Source: Erodium maritimum
Taxonomy: Eukaryota > Streptophyta > Magnoliopsida > Geraniales > Geraniaceae
NCBI GenBank assembly: GCA_963921825.1
Contig: OY997589.1
Coordinates: forward strand, 74,322,523-74,386,522
DNA: 64,000 bases
Reading direction: 5' to 3'
Shown piece after piece: positions 1 to 12,400 of this stretch (positions are counted from its first letter, which is position 1; every line of letters begins with the position of its first letter). The notes beneath the pieces are model-generated. The model was not told the DNA's origin. It did not search any database and saw nothing but the letters and a program-made list of their open reading frames with translations. Made by a program: the position numbers and the translations under genes.

Positions 1-2052
1 TCTCTATAGCACTAGAAATTGGGCAAGAAGAGGTCTTGGTGGATGTAGGAACTAGATATCTGGACAACGGGTCTTGTTGATCAGTTGTGCACTCTCAATT
101 AAAAAAAACGTAGGAAGCTTTTGTTGGGTTGATGGGTGAGATTAACATTCGAGTTGTATGGTTTGATTGTTTTTATCCATCCATAGTCTATCTCTAGTTT
201 TCAGTTGAATATGGCCTTTGTTCTGATTCATTCAATGTAGTAGTTTTTAGATGTTTCGATTCCTCTCATAGAATAAGAGGGTACTATCAACGTCCAATAT
301 CAGATATAGTTGAAAGTCATGGTAAAGAAACAAGCCTTTACTTTTGTTATTTTTTAAGAGTTCAAGTTGGAGGAGATTTTCTTGGGATTTTCTATGAAAC
401 TACAGTTTTAAATCTATTTGTAGAGATTTTCTTCGCCAAGGAAGTTTACATTACCCCCTTTTAGTAATATGAATATATATGTTTCTCATATCAAGCGGTC
501 AAGGTTGCGGTTTTGTTCTTCTTGGAGCAGCTTCATCTGGATTTTGCAATTGAGGTTTTCTTTCAAGTTTGATGTAAACTGGTCTACATGTAGTAGATGG
601 AAAAGTTGTACATTAATTTCTTTTCTTTTTTTGGTTTTTAGGTTGTCTCTTAACCAATTGAGTTTGTTTTTTCTTGTGTTTATGGGTTGTGCTTCCATTT
701 TAGATAAAAACGCTCTCTCTTGTATGTTCTTTAGAGTGTCTCCATAGCACCACCAAAACTTAATATATGTGACTTTTTATAACACCACTACAAAGGATGG
801 GATATGTAGTGCATCATGAGTCTTATATCAATACTACTTTGTCCAAGGAAACTAACTCGTCGGCCGAGTGTAAGGCTTAACCGACGTAATGAGAACGTCG
901 TCCAAGGTGTTAACTTGACCAATGAATTGATATCATAGGTCTTGATAGCCACTTTTCCAACACTACAATTTTATTGGCTAGGTGACACTTGGTTAACACT
1001 ATAAATTCGTTGTTCAATTATAACAACACTATAAGTTCGTCGTCCAAGTACAAAACTATCAAAATCATGTTCCTTTTCCTAATACATATGTGTAGATTAG
1101 AAAAAATGACTTTGATATTTTGTTTTGATCAATTATATAGAATTTCATATAAATATCCTACGAGATCGATTTTATTAAACCAGATATAATTAATCACAAC
1201 TTTAATTTTTTATTCACACATATAGATTGTCAATATAAAAATGGTGTGGCTACTGTTTAAACTGACAATGTAAAATACATAAACCAAATATGGGTAATTA
1301 ACACCAAGAACAAGGCAATCTTGAGCTAAAAAATCACCATGAGGGTTCCACTCATAAAACAAATAAGTTTTAGTGAGCAAGATTAACACTTGGCTTAGTG
1401 GTAAGGTGTTGTTTGGATGTGAGTTGTTCACATGTTCGGATCTTGTTGGGTTCAATTTTTATTTAATTTTTTAAAACCCAAAAATGGTCCATAACTGACT
1501 CGCGACCCGGTCAACGGTTCGATCAACGACCCTAGGTCGAACCAGAACTCAGATGGCTCGTCTTCAACCTCCAGTCGGGTCAAAATGACCCAGTTCAAAC
1601 CCGATTGATTGTCCCTCAATATAGCACCCAAAAAAATCATTTTAAAGCCCATAACTTAAAAAACGAATATCCAGATTATTTTCATATACAAATACAAAAC
1701 ACAATAATCGCGCACAACAACAATATCAAAGAATTAATAAATTTTGGAAATGCAAAAACAAGGTAGAGGATAAACACTTTCCCTAATAGAACTTCATGTG
1801 ATCATACGATCGATTTTACGATAAATTTAATGTGTAATTATATCACTTTATCTCCAACAATTGTTTTCCTCAAGAGAATAAGCTTTGAAGATCCAAGTTT
1901 TTTGAGTTTTAGATTTATGATCTTCCAAGTTTTTGTATTCTTATTTTTCTCTTAAAGATGATGTAAGCATAAAATGACAATTTTATCTTTATAAACTTGG
2001 GGATCAAAACAAATATTAATACCTATGTTTTTAACTCTATCAACAATTAAAA
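1..2052. other. Intergenic, no supported gene
   Basis: No convincing gene was found. The only open frames are short and lack recognisable domains. Around 1385-1465 a stretch with an A-box-like GGCTTAGTGGTAAGG and a B-box-like GTTCGGATC, followed by a T-rich run, could be a worn tRNA-derived SINE, but its ends and target duplication are not clear. A 70-codon minus-strand frame near 486-698 has the charged, helical look of a LINE linker but cannot be assigned. Confidence 0.5.
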
Positions 2053-3267
2053 CCCCTAGCCCTCACCCAACCCCGCCGCCTCGCCTCTTCCCTACCACCG
2101 TCGGTGACTCTTAGGGTCTCCTTGACCATGGAGTTGCTGGCAGTGGTTCACCTCTTCCCTTTCTTCTCCCCATCTTGTCTTCCTCCCCTTCGTTCTCTCT
2201 CCGATGAGTCTCAGTGGTGACCTTTCTTTCTCGTTGGCGGCATCTTCCTCTTAGATCCGACTGTGGGATGTCTTTCCCCTCCTCTCTGAAGTGGATTGAT
2301 GCATATCGGGTGGCTTCCTCCGTTTTCGTGCTGAAGAGGGTTCCTTGTCTAGATTTGCTGATGGTAGATCTTGACTTCCCGAAGTCAGATCTACGGCCTT
2401 CGCTGCTCCGCCATCCTCTGGGCTTCGCTCTCCTCTCTGTCGTGACGTCTTGCTCGTGCTCGTGCTGTTGGAGGGCATAATCGATGGTCTTCGCAGCCTC
2501 CCCATACTCAAGTACAAATACTAGTCCTCCTCTTTAGCCTTTTTCTCGGTGTAGGCCGAAAGTGGCTGAGGAGGACCGAGTAAGGGTCCAGACCTGCATA
2601 GATCCGTCGATCTGCTCAAGTGAGGTACACTTTCTACCCCTTCCTTGTTTGATTTTCCTTCTCTTTCCCTTTCAAGAAAACCTATTCAAGTGGACTTCTC
2701 TTCTTCTCGACCAAGGTTTGGTTCGAGCTCGCCGATTCTATTGACCGCCGACGAGGTCTTAGGGCTTGTTCAGCCTCCTTTGAAGTCTCTTGTTTTAGGT
2801 TTGCCCGTTTCAAGGGCAACTGGTGGGTAACCATCAGAATATACTCTGACGTGTGTGGTGTAGGTCGTCGGCGTAATAGTGGCTACCGTTCCTCGTTTGA
2901 GGCTTTGTAGTACTATTGAGTTGGGAGTTTGGTAGATCAAGCTTGGATTGGGCTCTGTTAGATCCGGTTGAAGGTCTGTAGTTTGATTCTTCCTAAATGT
3001 GCTTCATTGTGGTTATACCTATGTAGCTTAGACCCCTTTTTAAATTTGGGCTTCATGTTAGTCATATTCAGGTCTCATACCCTGATTTTTTATTTTCTTG
3101 GGATGTTTATCTGTGTTGTGGGCTGTTTTTCTTGGTTGATATTGTTTGTTGATCCTTCTTTGGTTGTAATTCTGTTGTAATTCGGGTTGTAATTTTCCCC
3201 AGTCTTGGGATCCTATTCTTTCTCGTGAGAGGTTTCAATATAAATATGTCTTGTTGATTAAAAAAAT
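2053..3267 (+). mobile_element. LINE-like retroposon A, no ORF2
   Basis: A 1.2-kb insertion is bounded by the 9-bp direct repeat CAATTAAAA at 2044-2052 and 3268-3276. It begins with a C-rich leader and ends in an A-rich tail after a TTTCAATATAAATATG motif, the usual layout of plant L1-type 3' ends. No endonuclease, reverse transcriptase or RNase H is readable, although a 5'-truncated LINE of this length would normally keep the end of ORF2. TTGTAATT is repeated three times before the tail. The short open frames inside look non-coding. It could instead be a retrocopy of a non-coding transcript. Confidence 0.65.
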
Positions 3268-3276
3268 CAATTAAAA

Positions 3277-5088
3277 AATAAAGAGGTATGCCCATGAGTG
3301 ATGTATGACAAATTAGACCATGAATAATGATTATACATTTTATGATATAAAAAAAGTGTACAACAATTGTTTCTCAGATTTCTTCTTATCTCTCAATGAT
3401 GCTTCACTACATTTCCAGCGTGGCTAAAATGTCTGAGTCATGCAATTCACCGTTCTTGTCTCGCCTCAGATCCTTGCATTATCGTCCTTGCCAAATCCAG
3501 ATAATGAGCCAAACAATTGCGTCGTTTTCCCCCTTGTGCAATTCCTTCTACATCTGACAATCGCTACTGTTTACATAAGTATCAAAATTAAACAATCCGA
3601 AGCTCTGTACTATTGGACCCATGATCTTGGGCTATAGATGAACTGGGCCGGCCTGTCATGGTTACGAATCGGTAAATCCCAACCATGAATGTAAAAGTTG
3701 GTCAGATAAAACACGTCTACCTTTTCTCTTTTAATAATCTCACCCATCAAGTCATCAACCATCACTAGCGGCGGTTCCACAACTCACCTCCAATCATATT
3801 TTAATTAATTACTATTTATTTGGCTGGAGCAAGTTGGAGTTGTGCTTGTTTTATTTGAAGTACCAACTTTCATGCAAAAGTTTAATCAAATAGATCAAGT
3901 GATGTAGAGAGCTTATCATGGAGAGATGGAGGGACCACACAACACAACCCTATTCATTCACTATCCTTGTTCATTTTGGGACACGTGACTTGGATTTTTT
4001 AGGTTTCCAATTGCATTGCCATTTCCCATTATTTATTACTCGTTTTCTAGTCACCAATCCCAAATTTAGCTCAAACACATAATCATTTGATTGCAAGTTT
4101 GAATAATATTATTAATTTAAAAAGTAATAAACAATCTAACCAAAGTGAATCAAATGGAAAAGACATAATCGATAAAAAGAGAAGGATAACAATAAAAAAG
4201 ATATAATTCAGATCAAACAACACAACAATCGAATACTGAAATCATAGGACACAATGATTATATATGATCACTGGTTTCCATTCCATAATATAAGGAGAAA
4301 AGAAAAGTTCATTCTCTATTTATTTATAGATTACTATCCAATATAATTTATTATTATGTATTATAGATTATATTAATTCACTTGGATAAATTTTATTATT
4401 TATTTTATGTTTTATGATAAAAACAAAAATAATATTAGTAGTAATAAAACAAAATAAAAGTTATAAAGAACAAAAAGGCATTGTATTCTAAAATTATTAT
4501 ACTTATCTAAATATATAATCATGAGTTCAACTTTATTGCATGAAGGATTGGATTAGCAATCATTATGTATTGGTGATTGAGAAATTTCAACGGTCAAATG
4601 AAACGAAGGGAACATGGACAAGAGGCATGTAGTGAGCGAGTGTGGACAGTGTTGTTTTTGGAAGAATGTTGGCGCGTTTATTGCACCGCCCGTTATTTTA
4701 GAGCCTGAAACTGCTTGTACTATAACTTTTCTCCACAATTCCGGTCAAAGTCACATTTCTTTAGACCCCCGTCTAGGTCCCACTAATCCCATATGATCTG
4801 TGATCTAAACGTGGAACCCTTACTTTCCTCCGAATCCAGTTGCGCCACGTCAACATATCAAGACACCCCTACGAGGATTTATTTTTATTTTTATTTTTAC
4901 TATCAACCTCTTTTTGTAAGTTTTGATTTTTTTTATTGGATGAATTAGATTATATAAATATTATAGTCACATCTCTTTTAAAATCATGTTAGTAGTATAA
5001 TTTCAAAATTGTAAAGTTAAAATGACGAACAATGCAACAAGACATAAGAACTCCTTCAAAAAAAATGTCTTGACGTTGTCGCGATGTA
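3277..5088. other. Intergenic, AT-rich, nothing recognised
   Basis: About 1.8 kb without a supported gene. The segment around 4550-4860 is less AT-rich than its surroundings and may be old single-copy sequence, but no coding frame longer than about 60 codons stands out and no repeat ends are visible. Confidence 0.5.
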
Positions 5089-5098
5089 TAGAGTTGTT

Positions 5099-6165
5099 AA
5101 TACCGTAAAATCCGGGGAGGTGGTTTTGAATTTGAATTTGATCTCACAGTCCTCGGTTTTGGAAGATTTGCAAATCGCCATTAATACCGTAGAATCAGTT
5201 CGCAGCGATCACGGCGTGATACGTGAAGTTGCAGTTGGTAATAGTTGCGTTTCTCGTGGAGTAGAAGTAGCCGCTGACAGTGGATTGATTGATTCGGATA
5301 CTGGTGATATTCTGCGTGAGTTGCGCGAGGTTGAAGACGCGGAGACCACGCTGGCGCGCGCTTCGCGTGAGGAAGACGAGGTTGTTGGGTTAGATGCGAC
5401 TGGGCCAGTGGTTGGGCCTGGTCAGTCCGGCCCAGTTCTTGAGTTTTCGAATGGTGGGAACGCAGATATCAAGTTAGCACGCGATTCATGTATGGGAATT
5501 GCTAATGTTGGGCTGGATGTGACTGGGCCTGCTTTTGGGTCTGGGCTGGCTGATTTGGGCCGGCTGAGTACAAGCTCATTTCAAGACATACTTTCAATTG
5601 TTTCGGGTGTCGAGAAGCCTAATGAGTCAGGTGAACCTTCGGGTCACGCGTCTCAACGGCTGGTTTCTAGTGAACCGATTTGGGACCAACGGAGTAGTCC
5701 TTGGAAGGAGGTTCTTCTTAAACCTTCTAAACCCGTGAACAAGGGGCATCATCGAAGCCTATCAGAACTTCGACTCGTCAAAGTCAACCTCCCAAGTTCT
5801 TAGGGGATTACTACACCGTTCATACTAAACCAACCCATTCTAGGAGTCGGGAGAGATTTATAAATCCTATGGACACTGGGAAGCAGATCTCTCAGGCTAC
5901 CCTCAACAGATTCCGCTCAAGCTGTGTTCAAACTCAAGCTACTCAGCTAGCTCATGCAGCTAAAGCGTTTGATGATCCGACTTTGACTTCGGAAGGTGAA
6001 GATTGGACCACTGATGGGTGATTTAGTGCCCCTTTTTGTTTTTGTTTCGGGTTTTGTTCCCGCAGCTCCTGATGAGAGCTCCCCTGTAATGGTTGCCTTT
6101 GGTTAGATCCTTCTTGGATCTAATTTTTTTCTTCATAAAATTTTCCGCGCTTATCCAAAAAAAAA
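5099..6165 (+). mobile_element. LINE-like retroposon with ORF1-like reading frame
   Basis: A 1.07-kb insertion ends in an oligo(A) tail and is flanked by the 10-bp duplication TAGAGTTGTT (5089-5098 and 6166-6175). It holds a long open frame reaching a stop at 5803, rich in Gly, Ser, Asp and Glu, with no domain I recognise. Just after it, another frame (about 5800-6021) reads into a polar C-terminal stretch, so the ancestral frame probably ran on and was shifted. This most resembles the C-terminal spacer of a plant LINE ORF1, followed directly by a 3' UTR with no ORF2 between. The ATG at 5084 lies upstream of the insertion, so it is not the native start. A captured host transcript is the alternative. 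Confidence 0.6.
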
Positions 6166-6175
6166 TAGAGTTGTT

Positions 6176-7020
6176 TGTAACCGTTCTCTTCGCATAAATG
6201 TCTCTCTTGTTCATCCATCATCATAACCACATCGTTATGATCTCCAGAGTCGACGTGCTCCTTCTTGTTCTCTCCCCGAAACAAGAGTTGAAATTTTTAG
6301 GGTTTCTTCATAGAACTACCGTACTGTCGTCGTCAAACCATAAGAAGATCACTTTTATGCCTCCTCGATTAGGCTTTCATTCCCTATCTCTCTCCCCAAT
6401 AGATCATGTATTTTCTTCCCTCACTAGAGTCCAACCGTCCGTTAGTTTGCAGCCTATGTGTGACTTGATATCGACGTGCTCGTGGGCTGCCAAGGACAGA
6501 TTAGGATAGTCTCCCTCGTTAGGGATTAGGATGGTATCCCACGTTAGGGATGAGGATGACGCCGGCATGATTTTTGTGATACACAAGGGACCTAGAGAAG
6601 ATGTGACATTCACAATACAACTACAATCATCCTAGATCAGACCTTCGAATTGGTATATGACAGTGGATTGGAGGACTATCCTATAGTGTTACTAGTCCGG
6701 GGTCGCTAGTCATCCTCCATCATAGGGAGAGGCAAACCTAGATTGTCCTAACAGTTCATGACAACCGCCTAGTAGAGTTTCTAGTTTCTTGTGTCTGTTT
6801 TGTCTAAAATCTACAATGTCTTATGTTGCCTAATTAAATTGTTTTTCTATGGATTAGAGTATCAGTACACTTATTTTTGACGGGATCCCAAATTACATTC
6901 TCGGATTTAACTACTTGTCTCGTAAATTTGTATTTGACTATTGTACAAGAATGAAGCTATTGTGCCTTGCAACCTCTCTCTGTCGTGTGCAAGTTTACTC
7001 TAGAGATTCTCTATAACCTA
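6176..7020. other. Probable decayed repeat, unassigned
   Basis: This stretch precedes the LINE ORF1 remnant. It has short open frames on both strands, none recognisable. Duplicated phrases such as GATTAGGATGGTATCCC and GTTAGGGATGAGGATG near 6510-6560 suggest repetitive origin. No termini were found. Confidence 0.35.
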
Positions 7021-7429
7021 GCTATAGCCCTAACAATCCAATGACACCACATGATGCACTGTCCGTGAATATTAATGATGTCCCACATCCTTCTTCTCCA
7101 ACAACAACCTCTGTAATGTCATCCTCCTCGGCAGTATCCTTGTTCATACCCCTAGGCCATCTTCTAAGGTCATTCGACTGATAAAAAAGGTAGGAAGAGG
7201 AAGTTGAAGTCATCCTCATCAACCTTAATCTCGCCAACTCCTACTCTCTCTAGCCCACCGACGTTGGCCACCACCATGCCCTTCCTAGGTATACTCTATT
7301 ACTTTTGACCACCACCGATGCGACTGTGGTTATTATGAAGTCAATGCCGATAGAATATACGATGGTGGTGTTCTCCTCGGGTCGTACCCTTCCCTCGTCT
7401 CTGAAGACAAAACCTAAATAGCCTCGGGG

Positions 7430-8320
7430 ATGGCTCGGGGTGGTTGTCAAGGAACAAATCAATATGCTACCGATTATGCCACCGTCGGGATGACTGGGGG
7501 TGAATCTGAACCCCTGATTAATCCTCAGGTAGATGTTCTGAAATTGACGATTCCTAGTGGATGGGCCTTCAACCTTGCTACCAACTCATCACACTCTATT
7601 GGTAACTCGACGGTACCACATGCTTCAGCATCAATGACATCGATGTAGGAGACCCTATCGACATATTATATTATGGAGGATGAAGACGCAATTATCGATG
7701 TCCCGTTCACCCCGATGGATCCTGCTGTCCTCGCCCGTCAAAGATTTGGTATGGTGGGATGCTTACTCACGACCCAACCATACCGCAAAGAAGGCATGTT
7801 AAAATTCGTCTCTACGGCTCGGGGTAAATCTACCGAAGAACTAGTGATCAAAGACCTTAACTCCGGGGTTTTCGCTTTCTTCTTTGCGTCATATGATTCA
7901 AAGGACTAGGTCCGTCAGAACAAGCCCTAGTGCTATGATGGGTACCCGCTCATCCTTATGGATATCAGGGACCCGTTAGAGGGGGGCTTCCAAGCATGGA
8001 TCACATCCAATTGTGGCTACATGCACGGGGTCTCCTATCACGGGTCGGAACTCGGGCCACAAGTGAAATCATCGGCACGACACTAGGGGAATGTATGCAT
8101 GTTCCCTACGACAAATGGGGCTCATGTTGGGTAGGGACACTTTGTGTCCTCTTTAGTATGTCCCTCAATCGTTCTCTGCGACGCTCCTTGACATTGCACT
8201 TCCAGGAATATCTGGACCCGATTAATATTGGGTTGGCACATTACCACTGCCCATATTTTGTTACAAATGTGGTCGATTAGGCCACATGGCTCGCGGATGT
8301 GATTGAGAGACCCTGAGAAT
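7430..8320 (+). mobile_element. Decayed LINE ORF1 (DUF4283 / zf-CCHC_4)
   Basis: Broken plus-strand frames show the usual plant L1 ORF1 order. A DUF4283-like block lies around 7670-7960 (GVFAFFFASYDSKD, then a Trp-to-stop change and QNKPWCYDGYPLIL-like codons). It is followed by the HYHCPYF segment that precedes a zinc knuckle near 8240-8310, where CYKCGRLGHMARGC can be read after a frame change. There are several frameshifts and stops, so the protein is dead. ORF2 was not found downstream, and the region to about 8880 is degraded. Plant ORF1 proteins bind LINE RNA; that role is known from the family, not seen here. Confidence 0.6.
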
Positions 8321-9235
8321 ACCCCGCTTCGATATCTTCCTTTTGGAGGTCAAACCAGACAAGCTCGGACATAATTTTGCGATAGATTGAAGTAAAATGA
8401 TGCCTCAATCTCCGAAATGTCCTCCGAGATTTGATTCACTACCCATAACACCCTACCTAATGAGCCATCACCTCGTGGAAGAGGCCCAATTATACCCGCG
8501 GACATCCTACCTTAACAGCCCAACATGACATGTAGGGGGTTGAGGACGTGCAATGGTCTACCATGGGGAGAGCTCGAATACAAAACCCGACTTTACCCGC
8601 CATTCATTGACTGTCCCATCTGAGGACGCATTCTAGAAGGGAGAGGTAGTAGGAGAACCAAGAGAAGAACAAGTGAGTGCTGACAAACAGCCTCACTAGA
8701 AGGAATGTTGAGTGTCCCGGGATTCAGGGATCATTACCGAGAGCTGAATCGTCGCTATCCTCCCACCTCTACTGTTCAGTTTAAGCTTGATCGTACTCCT
8801 CATGAATAAAAGATTCCTTCCCATAAGACCAAACAACGTTTATGCACCGCACCATCTTAAACAGCCCTCAACAGTATCAATTTTTAGTTCAATCTCTGTG
8901 TTTTGAAAGTCGTTTGTGACAACCATGATTTGTCTTAAAGCTTGTTGCAAAGAAACCTTCATAGGCCTAATCTCAGTACCGACTCTTTTATCCTATTACA
9001 AATATGTAGCTTTCATTCAAAAAAATTACCGTGCCCGAGAAAAAACAGTACAACAAGACCAATTTTGTATCAAAATAATTTGATTAAAACAAATAAAATT
9101 CAAAATTGTACCGTTGTACTTTTATCACTAAAAGTAAAAAGGGTTATTATTATGGGGGCGAACCGGATGGAGAGAACCGGAGGGGAGTGGGGTACAAGAG
9201 CGGCTGTATTTGTCCGTTCCGTAGGAGAAGAGATG

Positions 9236-9255
9236 GAGATGGAGATGGAGATGTG
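9236..9255 (+). repeat. GGAGAT microsatellite in remorin leader
   Basis: A short run of GAGATG units lies about 235 bp upstream of the remorin start codon, in the presumed promoter or 5' UTR. Such purine-rich hexamer repeats are common in plant 5' leaders. No function can be read from it. Confidence 0.7.
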
Positions 9256-9487
9256 ACTTCACAGCTTCACTCTCCGAAGCCAAGCTCTAAAAGCTCAGAG
9301 ACGTGAAAGCTACAACACACAGATTGCTTCTCTAGCTTAAATTGTTGCCAAAAACACTCCACACTCACCACACTGTTTGTTGAGACCCTGCAGTGCTCGA
9401 TGTCGATGGTGCACTACTCCGATTCCCCAGTCTAGCTTCTCTGCCAGTCACCGATCCGAGTCAGAATCTGAATCAGAATCAAAATCC

Positions 9488-12400
9488 ATGGACTACGAAA
9501 GGATCGATAGGCCCCTGGTACTGTAATCTCCATTTCTGATTTCATATTTTTGTTGCCATTTTTGCTCCTTTTATCTTATCCCAATGCGTTTTTGTTTGCT
9601 TTGCGAAACAAGTAGAAGAGTACACTCCAATCCTGCAGATGAGCAGCGTTTGCTCGTTCTTTCCAATCGCTTTTGTTTTGTTCTGATGTTTCCTGATCTG
9701 TCAATTCATGCCTCAGATTGATAGCTTCACGAGTGTGAAATTGCATTTCTTTTAGTGCTTGATGTGAATGCTGCTTGTGTGTGGCAGGGTGGTGGTGGTG
9801 GCGGTGGATTTTCGCCCAAGAAGCTGAGGAGCATGCTGCTGGGAGTGGAGAAGAAGAGGAAGGAAGGGGATGAGCTTGACTCTAAATTCAACTTGAGATC
9901 TCAGGGTTTTGAGATTGATGAAACAGGTTTGCTTATTTATTCTTACCGAATGATTCTTTCAGATTGCAAATGTTGGCAGAGAAAATGAATTTGAAGTTTA
10001 GGATCTTGAATATCTTGTTGTGTGAACTTGTTATTCACCTTTTCGTGTGGTGGATTTTGATCTCGAAGAGAAAGGGTTTAGTATGGAAAATGTGCCGTGA
10101 AGAAGCAAATCATTTGACTTGTCAAAATGTGGGGATCTTTGAAGCCCAGAACTTCAGTAATATTGAAAGTATTTCTTGGTTTGTTTTGTTATGTATGTTC
10201 GGTATATAAACATATGGAGCCTTATTGTGTAGCTTGTAGATTTTACCCTTGTTAGTGTTGGTTTTGAATTGAGTGAATGACTTTGATATCAATTTCCTAC
10301 AGGTGGTATGAGTTCTGACAGTTGCAAAGATGTTGATGTAGTGAGTGTACTTCCTGATTACTCAACATCAACTAGAGCTGATTCATTGGCATTTGAGATG
10401 GCCACTGATCGCAGATTCAAGGATCATCCTACATTCAATTCAAGAAATAGATCCCTGGATGAGCCATCTCTAGATTATGATAGTTGTCATGACACCATGA
10501 GTGTGTCCTCATCAGTCTTTGAGTTTCAGAAGACGGAGCGAGCTCACCAAAGAGTACCTGTTGCACCATTCTCTAAACCAGCACCATCAAAGTGGGATGA
10601 TGCCCAGAAGTGGATAGCTAGTCCCACTTCGAACCGTCCGAAGCCAGGGCAGGGTCAAGTGCATGGAGGGCAAGGTGTTGGATCACGAAAGGGGGGTATT
10701 GGTTATTTCCGGCAGTCTTCAACAAAGGTAGTTGTTGAAGTCCCTGACCCGAAAGTGGCTCCTTCTGAAGAACCGGATACAAAAAGGATTGATACGAACC
10801 ATGCTAAGAATGAAAATGGGGGTCAGAAGTTTGTCAGTTGGGAAGTTGATACATACCCAATTGCAGATTCATATGGCAAGTCCGTGGCCATGATTGAGAA
10901 TTCCCTTGAAGACTCAGCAAGTAAGATTGTATTAAAATTATCTAGTTCATACTATTATCTGCTAAATATTTCATCATTGCTTGGTCATTCAGAACATGTG
11001 TCCCGCATTCAGAATATGTGTCCCACATTTCTTCACTGCCAAATAGGGAATGATAAAGTTTTCTTATCCTAGTGAGTGCTAAATTAAATTTTAAATCATG
11101 AAATCATATATCTGCCACTTTTGCATTTGTCTAAAATTTGGCACGTCAAAAACAGCATTGTCTACATTCTCACCAATTAAACATTGCAACACTTCACCAA
11201 CATTCCTCAGCTTTGTAATTGTCTTTATTTCAAAGCCTTTTAATAAAATCATCATCTATAAAAAAAAACACTTCACCAACAATTCTTTTAATAAGCAGTT
11301 TCTGTCATTCCTTGAGCTAGGGGGAGCTTAAAAAGCAAGGCCTGCTTGAGCATTTGCTTCCAAAGTAATATAAGTATAAAAGGCTTACAGCTATAGTGCT
11401 CTGGAATAGAAATACACCGTTCTTCTTGGTACTGGTCAAGGAACTTTTTCCTTACAATATCCATATGGAGGTTCGATAGTTTGGGATCTTGTTAGAATTT
11501 TCTGTTGCAAAAATGAATGTTTAACTCGTAGGAAGCACTACATGGATAAACAATTGGTAGATAGTCGGAGAGGAGGACTCTGCTTCGCCGGCGGTTTTAG
11601 ATCCACCCTAGTTTTACAGTGTTTTTCGTAGTATTGTTTTGTGATTTTCTTGTTATTGCGTCTTTTTGTAGCCCTCTAGCTATGGGTCTTTCTATGTGGG
11701 AAGGTATTTGGGATGATCCCCTTTTGGGTTGTATCTCCTTGCTTTGAGTTTCGTTTTGAAACTCTTAGTTTAATAAAAGACAATCGCTTATAAAAAAACA
11801 AAAATGGTAGATAGTGACCCAATCTTTAATCCAGTTATGGTTTGTCAGGAAAATGGAGAAATTTAGGAGATGCCATGCCGTTAGATGAAAGGTTTACCTA
11901 TCTTTACTGAGAAAAGAAATGAATGTACACTTCATTAGTGTGGTGCACTGTAACTCAATCATATGTGAAGGTTGAAGTAAATATTATCATCTCTTAACTC
12001 ACTATTAAAAGTATTGCGCTTTACTGTGCAGTCAATTTTAGCCAGCTCGATTCAAGTTTAGCCATCCACAGTGCAACTTCATTCAATCCCCCTTCTACAG
12101 CCAGGTCTGTATCAATGAGAGATATGGGTACAGAGATGACTCCAATTGCTAGCCAAGAACCTTCCAGAAATGGAACTCCAGTGAGGGCAACAACACCATT
12201 GCGCAGCCCAAATGCTTCTAGGCCATCAACTCCAAGAAGAACGGCACAAGCTTCATCCACAACTGATCTACCAAATGATCATCCAGATTCTAACGAGTTA
12301 TCAGAAAAGGAGCTACAAATGAAAACTAGACGAGAAATAATTGCTCTCGGAACACAGCTGGGTAAAATGAATATTGCTGCCTGGGCTAGCAAAGAGGAGG

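Noticed and set aside
5084-5086. ATG as a start codon for the 239-codon frame
   Set aside because: The ATG lies upstream of the target repeat at 5089-5098, so it belongs to the host flank and not to the inserted unit.
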